From positions 1-60,133 of the IMG/VR virus record IMGVR_UViG_3300013111_000391: a stretch of DNA of 60,133 bases. One strand, written 5' to 3'. Numbering within the stretch: the stretch's first letter is position 1; each line of letters opens with the position of its first letter. This document shows positions 25,289 through 34,233 of the stretch, in pieces. Made by a program: the position numbers and the translations under genes. Source of the DNA: a virus. Below the pieces are notes generated by a model that worked only from the letters and a program-made list of their open reading frames with translations, made no database searches and was not told where the DNA came from.

Positions 25289-26511
25289 AAATATGCATTA
25301 TCGGAGGCAGTACGGCTGGTTGGTGGTCTGCTGGATATTTTGAAAAACATTTTCCTGATTTCAAAATAACAATTTATGATTCTCCAAATATTCCAGCAGT
25401 AGGAGTAGGTGAATCAACACTTCCACAAATTAAATGGTGGTGGGAAGAATTAGGAATTGAAGAAAAAGATTGGGTCAAAGATTCTAATGCGGTTTTAAAA
25501 TATGGTAATTATAAAGAGGGATGGAATGACCCAAAATATGATAAACCATTTGTGACTCGTTTTTGGTTTAATGATAATAATAAATTTGATCAAATGATGG
25601 CCGATCCTTCAAATTTTGATGATGATGGTAGGATAATTGAAGAAAATTTTTATAGAGAATTTGATAGTCCTGATTCAAGAGCAGATTATGCATATCATGT
25701 TTGTGCAGAATCATCTGCTGAAATAGTAAAACAATCTTGTAAAAGGGTAAAATTTATAGAAGAGGAACGGGATTCATTACCTGAGGGTTTTGATTTGTAT
25801 ATAGATGCAACTGGTTTCAACAGAAGATTTGTAAAAGATTTTACAAAAATGAAAATATCAGATTATCATTTTGTAGATCAGGCCTGGGTATGTCCTATGG
25901 AAAAATCTTTTAATGATGCCGATGTTACAAAATCAATAGCACGAAAATATGGTTGGACCTTTGAGGTAAGTCTTCAAAACCGTGTTGGTATGGGTTATAT
26001 ACATTCATCAAAACATGTTTCAAAAGAAGATGCACTCGTTGAGTTTAGAGAAATATATCTAAACTTGAATAAAAAACCTTTGATTGAGCATGAAAAATTT
26101 ATCAAATGGGAACCTATGATATTACAAAATCCTTGGTCGGATAACGTAGTAGCAATTGGATCATCAGCAGGGTTTGTTGATCCGCTTGAGGCAACTGCAT
26201 TGTTTATGACTCAGAGTGGAATAACCCAATTAGCAAATACGATTAAACGAGGTTATAGTAAAAAATCTTACAATCGAGTCATGAGAAGAATTTGGAATGA
26301 TACCCTGCGTTTTCAATTAGCACATTACACTTTAAGTAGTAGAAAAGATACCCAATTTTGGATAGATTCTCAAAAAGGTGCTGATGAAAAATTTATATGG
26401 AATAATTATCAGAAATATTCTGGATCTTATCAATGGATATTTCCTGATGGGGTATGGGCTCAGATGGGAATATATTTAAACAGAATGGACCATTATGCTC
26501 CTAAACTTTAA
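25285..26511 (+). CDS. Flavin-dependent halogenase-family protein (PrnA-like)
   Basis: 408 aa. FAD-binding IIGGSTAGWWSA (residues 6-17), PAVGVGESTLPQ (38-48) and GSSAGFVDPLEATALFM (292-308) are diagnostic of the tryptophan-halogenase superfamily. The Glu in PLEAT matches the catalytic acid of PrnA. The WxWxIP motif is changed to WTFEVS at 224-229. The catalytic Lys position aligns with Tyr76 in LKYGNYKEGW, flanked by Lys72 and Lys77, so halogenation is uncertain. A cyanophage halogenase with iodinating activity (VirX1) is a precedent. Shorter than PrnA by about 130 residues. Confidence 0.8.
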   Translation: MKICIIGGSTAGWWSAGYFEKHFPDFKITIYDSPNIPAVGVGESTLPQIKWWWEELGIEEKDWVKDSNAVLKYGNYKEGWNDPKYDKPFVTRFWFNDNNKFDQMMADPSNFDDDGRIIEENFYREFDSPDSRADYAYHVCAESSAEIVKQSCKRVKFIEEERDSLPEGFDLYIDATGFNRRFVKDFTKMKISDYHFVDQAWVCPMEKSFNDADVTKSIARKYGWTFEVSLQNRVGMGYIHSSKHVSKEDALVEFREIYLNLNKKPLIEHEKFIKWEPMILQNPWSDNVVAIGSSAGFVDPLEATALFMTQSGITQLANTIKRGYSKKSYNRVMRRIWNDTLRFQLAHYTLSSRKDTQFWIDSQKGADEKFIWNNYQKYSGSYQWIFPDGVWAQMGIYLNRMDHYAPKL

Positions 26512-26698
26512 TCATTTAAAAGAAGCGAATTCGAATTATTGGCATCACTTTAAATATTCTGGATTATGCACGTTATATGCAGGAGCGGTTTTCGTATTAG
26601 GTATTATACATACAATTTTTCCATTCATTGGTGATTGGTATGCTATTAAATTGACTAAAAAAATTGTTGAGACAACTGATGAGCAATTTAAACATTGA
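26495..26698 (+). CDS. DUF6356-like small membrane protein
   Basis: 67 aa with one or two hydrophobic stretches (residues 22-46, SGLCTLYAGAVFVLGIIHTI). The pattern F..HL.E...SYW.H, then an AG-rich helix, HxxxPF and G..Y.I matches DUF6356, a family I know from alphaproteobacteria. Apart from the lysis protein, it is the only visible membrane protein nearby, so it could tether the pathway to the inner membrane. It overlaps halogenase and ligase genes. Confidence 0.6.
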   Translation: MLLNFNHLKEANSNYWHHFKYSGLCTLYAGAVFVLGIIHTIFPFIGDWYAIKLTKKIVETTDEQFKH

Positions 26699-27638
26699 AT
26701 GTATTGATTATAAAGAAGAGACTGAAGATATAATTCGAAAATTTAATCATAAAGAAGATTTTGTATATCATACTTCAGGCTCAACTGGAACACCTAAAAA
26801 AATAGTTCATTCATATGAACTTATCAAACAAGTTGCAGAAGAAAACTGTAGATACAATAATTATGTAAAAGATGATTACATAGTCAATGCATCTCTTCCT
26901 GCCGCCTCGATTGGCTATCCTGTATTGTCTGTATTACCTGCTTATATATCTGGATGTAAGTTGAGAGTGAAGGCATTTAATCCATATGAATATCTTGATG
27001 AAATAAAAGATGCCACTCATGCATTCATTCTACCGGCAGTTTATAGAGTGCTAAAGAAAACGAAAAAATGGATTGATTTTAATTTTACAGGTAAGACGAT
27101 ATCTTCTGGTGCAGATATAGTACCTGAAGGAATAAAAAAAGATGTTTTATCTAAAGGTGCAATTAAATTTCATCACTTATATGGTTCTACTGAAGTGCCA
27201 CCTGCAATATCTGATTCTGAAGATGAAGAACGTATTGGCGAAAAATTATCACCTCTAATAGATTATTACATAAAAAACGAAGAATTGTTTATTAAATGGA
27301 AGTTACAAGAATCTTTTTGGCAATCTGGTGACATGGTGACTGAAGATTTGAAAGTCACAGGAAGAAAGAAAAATATACTAGCACTTAATTGCTCTCGTTT
27401 ACAACCTGAAACTATTGAAAGATATGTTTTGGATAACACAAGTGTAAATCGGTGTATGCTCACAATTAAAAATGACAAAGTATGGTTGTATTATGATGGA
27501 GATGAAGAGCCATACATTGTCAAAGAAAAAGTAGAAGAATGGTATATTGACTCGCCTGTAACTATTAAAAGGGTCGATAAAATACAAGTTAATAAAATGA
27601 ATAAATTGATTCGTACCGCAAATTATGATTACAGTTAG
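26679..27638 (+). CDS. Minimal ANL-superfamily adenylating enzyme
   Basis: 319 aa from ATG 26679; the TTG at 26664 is less likely. Adenylation motifs: YHTSGSTGTPKKIVHS (A3, residues 30-45), HHLYGSTEVPP (A5), WQSGDMVTED (A7), VTGRKKNILALNCSRLQPE (A8) and a C-terminal NKMNKLIR with the A10 lysine. About 150-200 N-terminal residues of typical acyl-CoA synthetases are absent, giving one of the shortest complete-looking ANL enzymes. It probably activates a carboxylate as the AMP ester or CoA thioester. No carrier protein is visible nearby. Confidence 0.8.
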   Translation: MSNLNIECIDYKEETEDIIRKFNHKEDFVYHTSGSTGTPKKIVHSYELIKQVAEENCRYNNYVKDDYIVNASLPAASIGYPVLSVLPAYISGCKLRVKAFNPYEYLDEIKDATHAFILPAVYRVLKKTKKWIDFNFTGKTISSGADIVPEGIKKDVLSKGAIKFHHLYGSTEVPPAISDSEDEERIGEKLSPLIDYYIKNEELFIKWKLQESFWQSGDMVTEDLKVTGRKKNILALNCSRLQPETIERYVLDNTSVNRCMLTIKNDKVWLYYDGDEEPYIVKEKVEEWYIDSPVTIKRVDKIQVNKMNKLIRTANYDYS

Positions 27639-28152
27639 AGACTTTAGGTACACAGATTATAAACTCATTCAAGAACTTATACCTGAATTTAAAAAACGAA
27701 GACTGAATTATGATATTGATTATATAAACATTGAAAAAATGTTGAGGTGCTTGATGTTTTTTAATAATGAAAAATTGGCGATGATCTCAGGTATTGATGA
27801 TATAAGTGAGTTTGTACCAAATACATTCAGAATTTTGACTAAAGCAATAACCACTAAACATAGTCCTAAATGTTGGGGTGAATATTTTGAAGAGAAATTA
27901 TTTTCAAATGTAATGGCAGGTATTTCAATAAAATACTGTCATGAAATAAATGATTCTAAGGATATAGTCATTACAACCAATTATAATTCTCGAATTGACT
28001 TATCTGTTAAGAAATCAAAACGACAATGGCTGATACCTAGAAATATTGTGAATATTTATGATAAGAAACAGTCAGTATGGGATATAGATATAATAAAATG
28101 TAAGAAAATGACAGAAAAATGGTGTAACAAATTAAATGTCAAAAGATTATAA
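27625..28152 (+). CDS. Possible GNAT-like acyltransferase
   Basis: 175 aa. The start ITVRDFRYTDYKLIQELIPEF resembles a GNAT beta1-alpha1 unit, and IVITTNYNSRIDLS could be the beta5 region. The acetyl-CoA loop (Q/R-x2-G-x-G/A) is not evident, so the assignment is weak. Placed directly after the adenylating enzyme, transfer of the activated acyl group would be a logical job; that is inference. Confidence 0.4.
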   Translation: MITVRDFRYTDYKLIQELIPEFKKRRLNYDIDYINIEKMLRCLMFFNNEKLAMISGIDDISEFVPNTFRILTKAITTKHSPKCWGEYFEEKLFSNVMAGISIKYCHEINDSKDIVITTNYNSRIDLSVKKSKRQWLIPRNIVNIYDKKQSVWDIDIIKCKKMTEKWCNKLNVKRL

Positions 28153-29245
28153 TAAAACTTTTTGTGCTTCCCCTTTTGTTAGAATGACCAGATCTCCTGA
28201 TGGTCAACTGAGAACTTGCGTATATCACCCTCCTTTAAAACAAAATTATAAGAGCATAAAAGATGCTTTTCTAGGCGAAGAAATGCAAAATATTCGTCAA
28301 GAAATGCTTGATGGGAAGTATAGAGATGAATGTAAATGGTGTTATTATTATGATGAATCAAATCAATATAGTTGTAGATCAGACATTAATGAAAGATATG
28401 ATTTAGAAACATTCATAAAAAATCCTATTGTCAAACTTCAAGAATTAGATTTTGCCGCATCAAATAAATGCAATTTTATTTGCGTAACATGTGATGAGTC
28501 TGCCTCATCTGGATGGCAAAAAAGAAATAAAGAATTCAGATTTACGAATACAGAGATAACTCAAAAATTACCAATTAAATTAGATGAAATAGATGAATTA
28601 AAACAGATTACTATTATGGGAGGAGAGCCTACAATTGATCCATATTATAATGATTCTTTTTGGGATCTTATTGAAGAGAAAACAACAGATGATGTATGGT
28701 TTCAAATGGTGACAAATTGTTCATCTTTTCCAAGTCAAAGATGGATAAAATTTTTAAAAAAATTAAACAATGTTTGCATAGGTATTTCATTAGATGGAGT
28801 TGGAGAGGTTGGTGAATTTTGTAGGCTAGGATGGAAGGAAAAAATATGGAGAAAAAATTTTTTAAAGTGGATGAATTTCTTTTCTAAAAGATCATACGAC
28901 AAAAATTCAAGGCATGATGGACCATGGATTAACTTTGTTTTAAGTAATTTCAATATTCTAAACTTAACTGAAACGCTACATTATATTGATAAATATGGCA
29001 TGAGAGAACGAGTTATGTTGACCACTGCATTTCAACCAGATTATTTATGTCCTGCGTTTTTACCGAATGAAAGCAAAGAAAAAATAAGAAATTCTGAATT
29101 TTTTGATGAAAATCATAAAAATTTTGTATTAGATGTTTTAAATCAAGGAAAAGAATCACAAGAAAAATTTAATAAATTTAAAAGATACGCAAAATATCTA
29201 AACACTTTTGTAAAAGTTCCTAAAAAATGTATGGATATAATCTAA
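28136..29245 (+). CDS. Radical SAM enzyme with N-terminal twitch cluster
   Basis: 369 aa. Twitch cysteines Cys10 (FCASPFVRM), Cys28 (LRTCVYHPP), Cys66 and Cys69 (CKWC); core CNFICVTC at Cys112, 116, 119; IMGGEPTID; SLDGVGEVGEF. It forms a clade with the enzymes at 32232 and 42313: all share SPF or APF at the first Cys, R-T-C, and KDAF or IDAF before the CxxC pair. The WINFVLSNFNILNL strand is also common to the clade. Start overlaps the upstream gene by 17 bases. Confidence 0.87.
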   Translation: MSKDYNKTFCASPFVRMTRSPDGQLRTCVYHPPLKQNYKSIKDAFLGEEMQNIRQEMLDGKYRDECKWCYYYDESNQYSCRSDINERYDLETFIKNPIVKLQELDFAASNKCNFICVTCDESASSGWQKRNKEFRFTNTEITQKLPIKLDEIDELKQITIMGGEPTIDPYYNDSFWDLIEEKTTDDVWFQMVTNCSSFPSQRWIKFLKKLNNVCIGISLDGVGEVGEFCRLGWKEKIWRKNFLKWMNFFSKRSYDKNSRHDGPWINFVLSNFNILNLTETLHYIDKYGMRERVMLTTAFQPDYLCPAFLPNESKEKIRNSEFFDENHKNFVLDVLNQGKESQEKFNKFKRYAKYLNTFVKVPKKCMDII

Positions 29246-29865
29246 GACTAAATATTGGTAAACACGTTTGGTCAAATTCCAAAGAATTGTATAGTCCAGA
29301 GAGACATGTAACAATTGATAAATATCGAGATGGATGTACACGAAATCCATGTTGTAGAGAAATTGTAAATGTGAAAAATAATTTTAAAGAGGGAGAGGGT
29401 ATGTGGCCCTTACCTGTATTTTTAATATGGTCTAATGGAATTTATGTAAATCATGTGCTTTGTTTTAATACAGAAGAGGAAGCATATCGTTGGGTATTGC
29501 AATGGATGCGTGAAGAACATAAAAAATTTATGTGTGGGAAATGGAATTTTCCTCATATACATGTTCATAATGTATTTGGTACAGATGTTTCATCTTTTTT
29601 GCATCCAGTATATGATGATGGTGAATTTGTTAAAGTAATGACTGCAGGACAAATAACTAATGATAATTTTTGGAATGGTTATACAATGGAAACATATATT
29701 AATCATGATTTTTTTACGACAATGGCAGTTAATTCGATAGATGTCATGGACCATTGGTCTAAAGGATTGAGTATATGGGCTAATGATTTTATCGAAGATT
29801 TTTATGATAAGCCTTTTCCCAGTTATTGGGATGTAAAATTGGTGATGAGCAATGAATACTTATAA
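29227..29865 (+). CDS. Unknown protein, His/Trp-rich
   Basis: 212 aa, no family recognised. PVFLIWSNGIYVNHVLCF and EEEAYRWVLQWMREEH read as a strand-helix unit. NFPHIHVHNVFG is a striking His cluster that could bind metal. CTRNPCCRE near residue 40 adds three Cys. It overlaps the radical SAM gene by 19 bases and the next unknown gene by 14. First of a run of unassigned genes. Confidence 0.6.
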   Translation: MYGYNLRLNIGKHVWSNSKELYSPERHVTIDKYRDGCTRNPCCREIVNVKNNFKEGEGMWPLPVFLIWSNGIYVNHVLCFNTEEEAYRWVLQWMREEHKKFMCGKWNFPHIHVHNVFGTDVSSFLHPVYDDGEFVKVMTAGQITNDNFWNGYTMETYINHDFFTTMAVNSIDVMDHWSKGLSIWANDFIEDFYDKPFPSYWDVKLVMSNEYL

Positions 29866-30394
29866 TGGATTTTGTTTAAATTTTATTAAAAAAATAACTT
29901 GTGATGTGCCAGTAGAGGACATCACAATAAATTTACCAAAACAACATCTCACAAAAGAGATGATGCAAAATAAAAAACATACATTATTCACTTTTCTGAC
30001 CATTGACGAAAAGATAAAATTTTATAGAATTTTTATTGTTATTGATAATGATTTTTCCTTAAACCAAATAATAAACAACATAAATTTAATCTATGGCTCA
30101 ATTGAAAATATGTTAAACGTTCATTGGGCATTTGGAAAATATACACAAGATGGATGGGTTCCAGCAATTGTATCAAAATTATATGCATATAAATTTAAGA
30201 TAGATGACGAATTCATACAAAAAATCAAATTACATCTTTATGAAAAAAAAGTCGATACGATAGATGAAAAAGAGTTGGAAGATTTATTACATGAGACAGG
30301 TAGATATTTAAACACTAAAAAAGATTGGAAAAATTTTATTTTGCAATTTGACGAATACTTTTCTGGATATAAACATGATGAAATTTCAATTTGA
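29852..30394 (+). CDS. Unknown protein
   Basis: 180 aa. Mixed strands and helices (KIKFYRIFIVIDNDFSLNQI), no catalytic motif identified. The C-terminal half is acidic and helical. Translationally overlapped on both sides. Without a search I cannot assign it. Confidence 0.6.
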   Translation: MNTYNGFCLNFIKKITCDVPVEDITINLPKQHLTKEMMQNKKHTLFTFLTIDEKIKFYRIFIVIDNDFSLNQIINNINLIYGSIENMLNVHWAFGKYTQDGWVPAIVSKLYAYKFKIDDEFIQKIKLHLYEKKVDTIDEKELEDLLHETGRYLNTKKDWKNFILQFDEYFSGYKHDEISI

Positions 30395-30860
30395 ATTAAG
30401 AAGCAAAACATTTCCTAGTAAAACATGGAATAATACGATTGATTTCTGCATAGACCATGATATTTTTATTCCTCATGAATATCAAAAAGTTATTCTTGAG
30501 ATAGCATCGGAGCATGGAGTCTATAGAAAACTAACATTGTTGGACGATAAAAAAGGTATGCTTCTTTCAGCAAGTTTACCGTCCTATGAATTGTTTTCCG
30601 AGTGGTTAGCAAAAAGAATCGATTATTTTCATAAAGTTAAAAATTCAGAAATTTTTGAAGACTCTGATGAAATACCTTATTTTCCTAATTCTTTTCAAAA
30701 AAAATGTTGGGATTTAACAAATTTCTCTCCATTAATTCCTTATAATGCATTTTGGAAATCTGTAAACGATGCATTTGATATTGCAAAACATGAATGCAAA
30801 ATAAATTTAAAGGCATTTAATGCAAACACAATAAAGGCATATTATGAATTTTATACCTGA
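30375..30860 (+). CDS. Unknown protein
   Basis: 161 aa from ATG 30375, with ATG 30378 as alternative; an upstream TTG at 30348 would overlap more. MKFQFELRSKTFPSKTWNN opens a probable beta sheet; PSYELFSEWLAKRIDYF is a helix. The overall shape suggests a small alpha/beta domain. No family recognised. Confidence 0.55.
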   Translation: MMKFQFELRSKTFPSKTWNNTIDFCIDHDIFIPHEYQKVILEIASEHGVYRKLTLLDDKKGMLLSASLPSYELFSEWLAKRIDYFHKVKNSEIFEDSDEIPYFPNSFQKKCWDLTNFSPLIPYNAFWKSVNDAFDIAKHECKINLKAFNANTIKAYYEFYT

Positions 30861-31593
30861 AAAAGAATACAATGTATTACACACAAAAAATTTAGTACCT
30901 TTAAACATACGTATAGATGTTGATAGCTTTTTGACCGACATAAAATATTATGAACCTTTCTTCAAACAATGGGGAGATAAATTTACAGACTTGTCTAGAT
31001 ATGGACTGCCATTAGTGAACAAGAATGGTAGACTTGATAATGAACCTGAACCTGCATGTTGGCCTTTGGATAGATGGAATTTTGTTAATTTAGGATATAA
31101 TGATACGCCCGAAGATTTTACAAAATTTTATAAAGATATACAAAATAATATTAATACTGATAAATTAGAACTAGAAATGGATTTTACTGAACCCACTTCT
31201 GCACTTAATATGAAATCTCTTGAACCATTGAATGAAATTAAAAAATATATGGTTCGAAGTTGTATTTTGAAATGGAATACAAAGGCACATTTTAAACCTC
31301 ATTATGACACTTGGCATCCTGTACGTTGGCTTAGATTGTGGGGAACAACAAATCCAGATGGAATGTATGTGAGATTCAAAGCAGATGATACTGATGATGG
31401 TTTTTGTATGTGGAATGATATAACAAAAAAACATGAGATTTATAAAGCCGAAGAAAGAATAGAACCTGGTAGGTTGTATATTATAAATACTTTAAAATGG
31501 CATGATGCTTTAGCGTTTAAAGATGATGTATATCATTTTTTCATAGCACTTAACGTAGATTCATATGAAACATTGACAAAATTAAAATTATAA
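30844..31593 (+). CDS. 2OG/Fe(II) oxygenase-like (aspartyl hydroxylase type)
   Basis: 249 aa. KWNTKAHFKPHYDTWHPVRW contains the H-x-D pair, RLWGTTNPDGMYVRF the core strand, and IINTLKWHDALAFKD the distal His, followed by a VYHFFIALN strand. That is the layout of the aspartyl/asparaginyl hydroxylase-like family common in marine phages. It follows three unknown genes and precedes another, without gaps. Confidence 0.65.
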   Translation: MNFIPEKEYNVLHTKNLVPLNIRIDVDSFLTDIKYYEPFFKQWGDKFTDLSRYGLPLVNKNGRLDNEPEPACWPLDRWNFVNLGYNDTPEDFTKFYKDIQNNINTDKLELEMDFTEPTSALNMKSLEPLNEIKKYMVRSCILKWNTKAHFKPHYDTWHPVRWLRLWGTTNPDGMYVRFKADDTDDGFCMWNDITKKHEIYKAEERIEPGRLYIINTLKWHDALAFKDDVYHFFIALNVDSYETLTKLKL

Positions 31594-31600
31594 GGATTTT

Positions 31601-32239
31601 ATGGAAGCGTTTGTTTTTAAACTCAGTTTCAATACACCTCATGAACTTACAGATTCTTCTCTTGTTGAAGTGTATTTGGTTGATAATTATACAAAAGAAA
31701 CTTTTATTGATAAGAGTTCTTTTAGTTCACCTGAAGGTGCTAAATTTATTTATCTACAGGATGAATCAGATGGTAAAGGGGATAAATTAGTTTATTTATT
31801 AGCATTTGATTCTTCACCAAATGCTAATGACGTTAAACTGTCAAGTAATAATGGAACACATTTTTTATCAAATCGATATGATTTTGAATTAAATACAGAT
31901 GGTGAATTAGATATTTATGAATACACCGGTAATGATTCGGAATTAAGTCTATTACTCAATAGAATGACTGGCATGTGCGAGTCTTATGATTTGGGCGACG
32001 ATATACCATCTTTATCTCAATTAGACGAGTGGATCACGAATAATTCAAAAGATTATAGTGTATCCGATATTGTCAATTTGAAAGTGAAAAATAAAAGAAA
32101 TATGGATCATCAATTAACGGCAATTGATTGTTATCCATGGTTTGATTCTGAAATTGGAAATTGGATATTATCAGACATCGATTCAAAATTATCAACAAAA
32201 ATGAATTTATTAGAGTTTATAACTAATCATTGTGAATAA
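31601..32239 (+). CDS. Unknown acidic protein
   Basis: 212 aa, acidic, beta-rich at the start (FVFKLSFNTPHELTDSSLVEVY) and helical toward the end. No Cys cluster, no catalytic motif seen. AAGGA four bases before ATG. It overlaps the next radical SAM gene (GTG start) by eight bases, so it may be a partner or substrate-binding protein for it; speculative. Confidence 0.6.
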   Translation: MEAFVFKLSFNTPHELTDSSLVEVYLVDNYTKETFIDKSSFSSPEGAKFIYLQDESDGKGDKLVYLLAFDSSPNANDVKLSSNNGTHFLSNRYDFELNTDGELDIYEYTGNDSELSLLLNRMTGMCESYDLGDDIPSLSQLDEWITNNSKDYSVSDIVNLKVKNKRNMDHQLTAIDCYPWFDSEIGNWILSDIDSKLSTKMNLLEFITNHCE

Positions 32240-33296
32240 AAATTTATTCTGCATATCACCTTTTAGTAGAATGACTGGTGGTCCTGAAGGTACTTATAGG
32301 ACCTGTTGTTATCACCCACCAATTAAGAAAAAATACAAGAACGTAATAGATGCATTCGAAGGAGATGAAATGAATCTCCTTCGTAAAAGAATGCTCAATG
32401 GTGAACATATAAAAGAATGTGAACCTTGTTATTATTATGATTCGATAGGAGAATTGTCGCAAAGACAGGTGATGAATCAAGAACATGAATATAAAAAAAA
32501 TTTCTCTATTGAAGGTTTAGAAATATCATTTGACAATAAATGCAATTTTGCTTGTGTGACATGTAAACCAGAGTCAAGTACAGTATGGGAAGAACGAGAA
32601 GGAAAAATTAATAAAATAAGACCAAATTACGATGGAGTAGATTTTAGTAAATTAAAGCATTTATCATTTACTGGAGGTGAACCAACAATTCAAAAAGAAT
32701 TTTCACCAAATTTTTTTAAATTGCTCGACAGTCAAATAAATTATGATACAATTTTTTTCTCTATGAATACAAATTGTTCTAAGTTTATTCATAAGACATG
32801 GCAAAATTTTGTAAAGAAATTAAAACGTGTAATGATTATGACAAGTATCGATGGTATTGGACCAGTTGGAGAATGGGTTAGATTTGGCTTAAAAATGAAC
32901 GTATGGGAACGAAACGTATTAAGGTGGAAAAAATTGTTAAAGGATAATGAAGAGTATACTTATGGTGATATGACGAGTGGTGTGTGGTCTAATTTTGTAA
33001 TGACGAATTACAATATATTTAATATGGCAGATACAGAAAGATATCTTGATTCTTTGGGTATAAAAATGAGAAAAACAAACTGTTTTTCGCCTGAGTATTT
33101 GAGCCCAGAATATTTACCTGATCAAATAAAAAAAGAATTACCATCAGATGATTTTATTCAAAGCGTTTTAAATAATAATGAATTTAATGTTGAGTATTGT
33201 AGAGAATTTATTTTGTATACAAGATATCTTGAGACTTTTCAAAAGGCGCCAGAGGAGGCATTATTTGTTTACAGAAAATTAAAAGAATATGTTTAA
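32232..33296 (+). CDS. Radical SAM enzyme with N-terminal twitch cluster
   Basis: 354 aa, GTG start (the only reachable start that keeps Cys7). Twitch cysteines Cys7, Cys25-Cys26, Cys63, Cys66; core CNFACVTC at Cys104, 108, 111; FTGGEPTIQ; TSIDGIGPVGEWVRFG. Closest visible relative in the island is the enzyme at 28136 (shared CYYYD and MTNYNIFNM against LSNFNILNL). It contains the 10-bp hairpin at 32357. Same clade does not prove same substrate. Confidence 0.87.
   Translation: MNKNLFCISPFSRMTGGPEGTYRTCCYHPPIKKKYKNVIDAFEGDEMNLLRKRMLNGEHIKECEPCYYYDSIGELSQRQVMNQEHEYKKNFSIEGLEISFDNKCNFACVTCKPESSTVWEEREGKINKIRPNYDGVDFSKLKHLSFTGGEPTIQKEFSPNFFKLLDSQINYDTIFFSMNTNCSKFIHKTWQNFVKKLKRVMIMTSIDGIGPVGEWVRFGLKMNVWERNVLRWKKLLKDNEEYTYGDMTSGVWSNFVMTNYNIFNMADTERYLDSLGIKMRKTNCFSPEYLSPEYLPDQIKKELPSDDFIQSVLNNNEFNVEYCREFILYTRYLETFQKAPEEALFVYRKLKEYV
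32357..32383 (+). other. Perfect 10-bp inverted repeat inside a radical SAM gene
   Basis: CGAAGGAGAT, a seven-base loop, then ATCTCCTTCG. It lies in the codons just before the second twitch CxxC, at the protein position equivalent to the hairpin at 50654. It could fold in mRNA; function unknown. Confidence 0.7.
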
Positions 33297-34233
33297 ATGG
33301 CCTATATCATTGAATGATGTAACACGACTACAGTTTGAATTAACCTCGTTTTGTAATGCAAATTGTCCCTCATGTGAACGATACAATTATCTTCCAGACA
33401 ATTCTAATCCCTATGTAAAACCTTTAAATTCAAATTATATATCATATGATAATTTTAAAAAATGGATTAAACATGATTTCAAAAGTCTCAAAAAAATTCA
33501 TTTTTGTGGCAACATTGATGAACCGACTTTAAATCCCGACTTGTTAAAAATATGTGATTATATTAATAAACAATATTCTCACGTTGAAATATGGATTGCA
33601 ACTAATGGTGGTACAAAAAATAAAAAATTTTGGCAAGATTTGGCAAAATTCAAAACGGTTGTGGTTTTTGGAATTGATGGTTTATCTGATACAAATCATA
33701 TTTATAGAAAAAATGTCAATTGGTCGAAATTAGAGCAAAATTATAAATCATATATAAAATACAGAGGAAAAGCAATTTGGCAATTTATTGTTTTTGAACA
33801 TAATAAACACCAATTACTTTCAGCAAAAAAAATGTCAGAAGATAATAAGTTTTTTGCCTTCAATGAAAAATATTCTGAACGTGAAAATCATGAAGTGATA
33901 GAAATAAAAAAACACAATTTAGAAAAACAGAACTTAAAATGTAAAGCGACATATTTAAATTCTGAATTAGAAAAATCTTTTTTTATTGATGTTAATGGTA
34001 CTGTTTGGCCGTGTTGTTGGATGGGCACGGCACACTACACTAAAAAGTTTTATGATTTTTTTGGCTCTGATATGAATCATATATTTGAAAATAATTTAAA
34101 ATTTAATACTCTTGACGAAATTATTGAGGGAGACATATTTTCAAAATTATGGACCAACTTACAAAATTTAGAAATTTGTAATATTAAATGCAAAAGAAAT
34201 GAAATTGATGAAGACAACTATAAAATCAATTGA
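33289..34233 (+). CDS. Radical SAM/SPASM enzyme
   Basis: 314 aa. Core CNANCPSC at Cys22, 26, 29; FCGNIDEPTLNP in place of GGEP; FGIDGLSDTNHIYRKNV; WQFIVFEHNKHQLL. C-terminal auxiliary region: Cys near residue 222 (NLKCKATY), IDVNGTVWPCCWMG and CNIKCKRN. This is the reference architecture for the split pair at 12389/13048. An SGNH gene follows, as after other enzymes in the island. Confidence 0.87.
   Translation: MFKWPISLNDVTRLQFELTSFCNANCPSCERYNYLPDNSNPYVKPLNSNYISYDNFKKWIKHDFKSLKKIHFCGNIDEPTLNPDLLKICDYINKQYSHVEIWIATNGGTKNKKFWQDLAKFKTVVVFGIDGLSDTNHIYRKNVNWSKLEQNYKSYIKYRGKAIWQFIVFEHNKHQLLSAKKMSEDNKFFAFNEKYSERENHEVIEIKKHNLEKQNLKCKATYLNSELEKSFFIDVNGTVWPCCWMGTAHYTKKFYDFFGSDMNHIFENNLKFNTLDEIIEGDIFSKLWTNLQNLEICNIKCKRNEIDEDNYKIN

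Noticed and set aside
15122-26511. Saxitoxin-like pathway (amidinotransferase, carbamoyltransferase, oxygenases)
   Set aside because: No SxtA-type polyketide or aminotransferase fusion is present, and the StrG-like and twitch enzymes fit sugar or cyclitol chemistry better.
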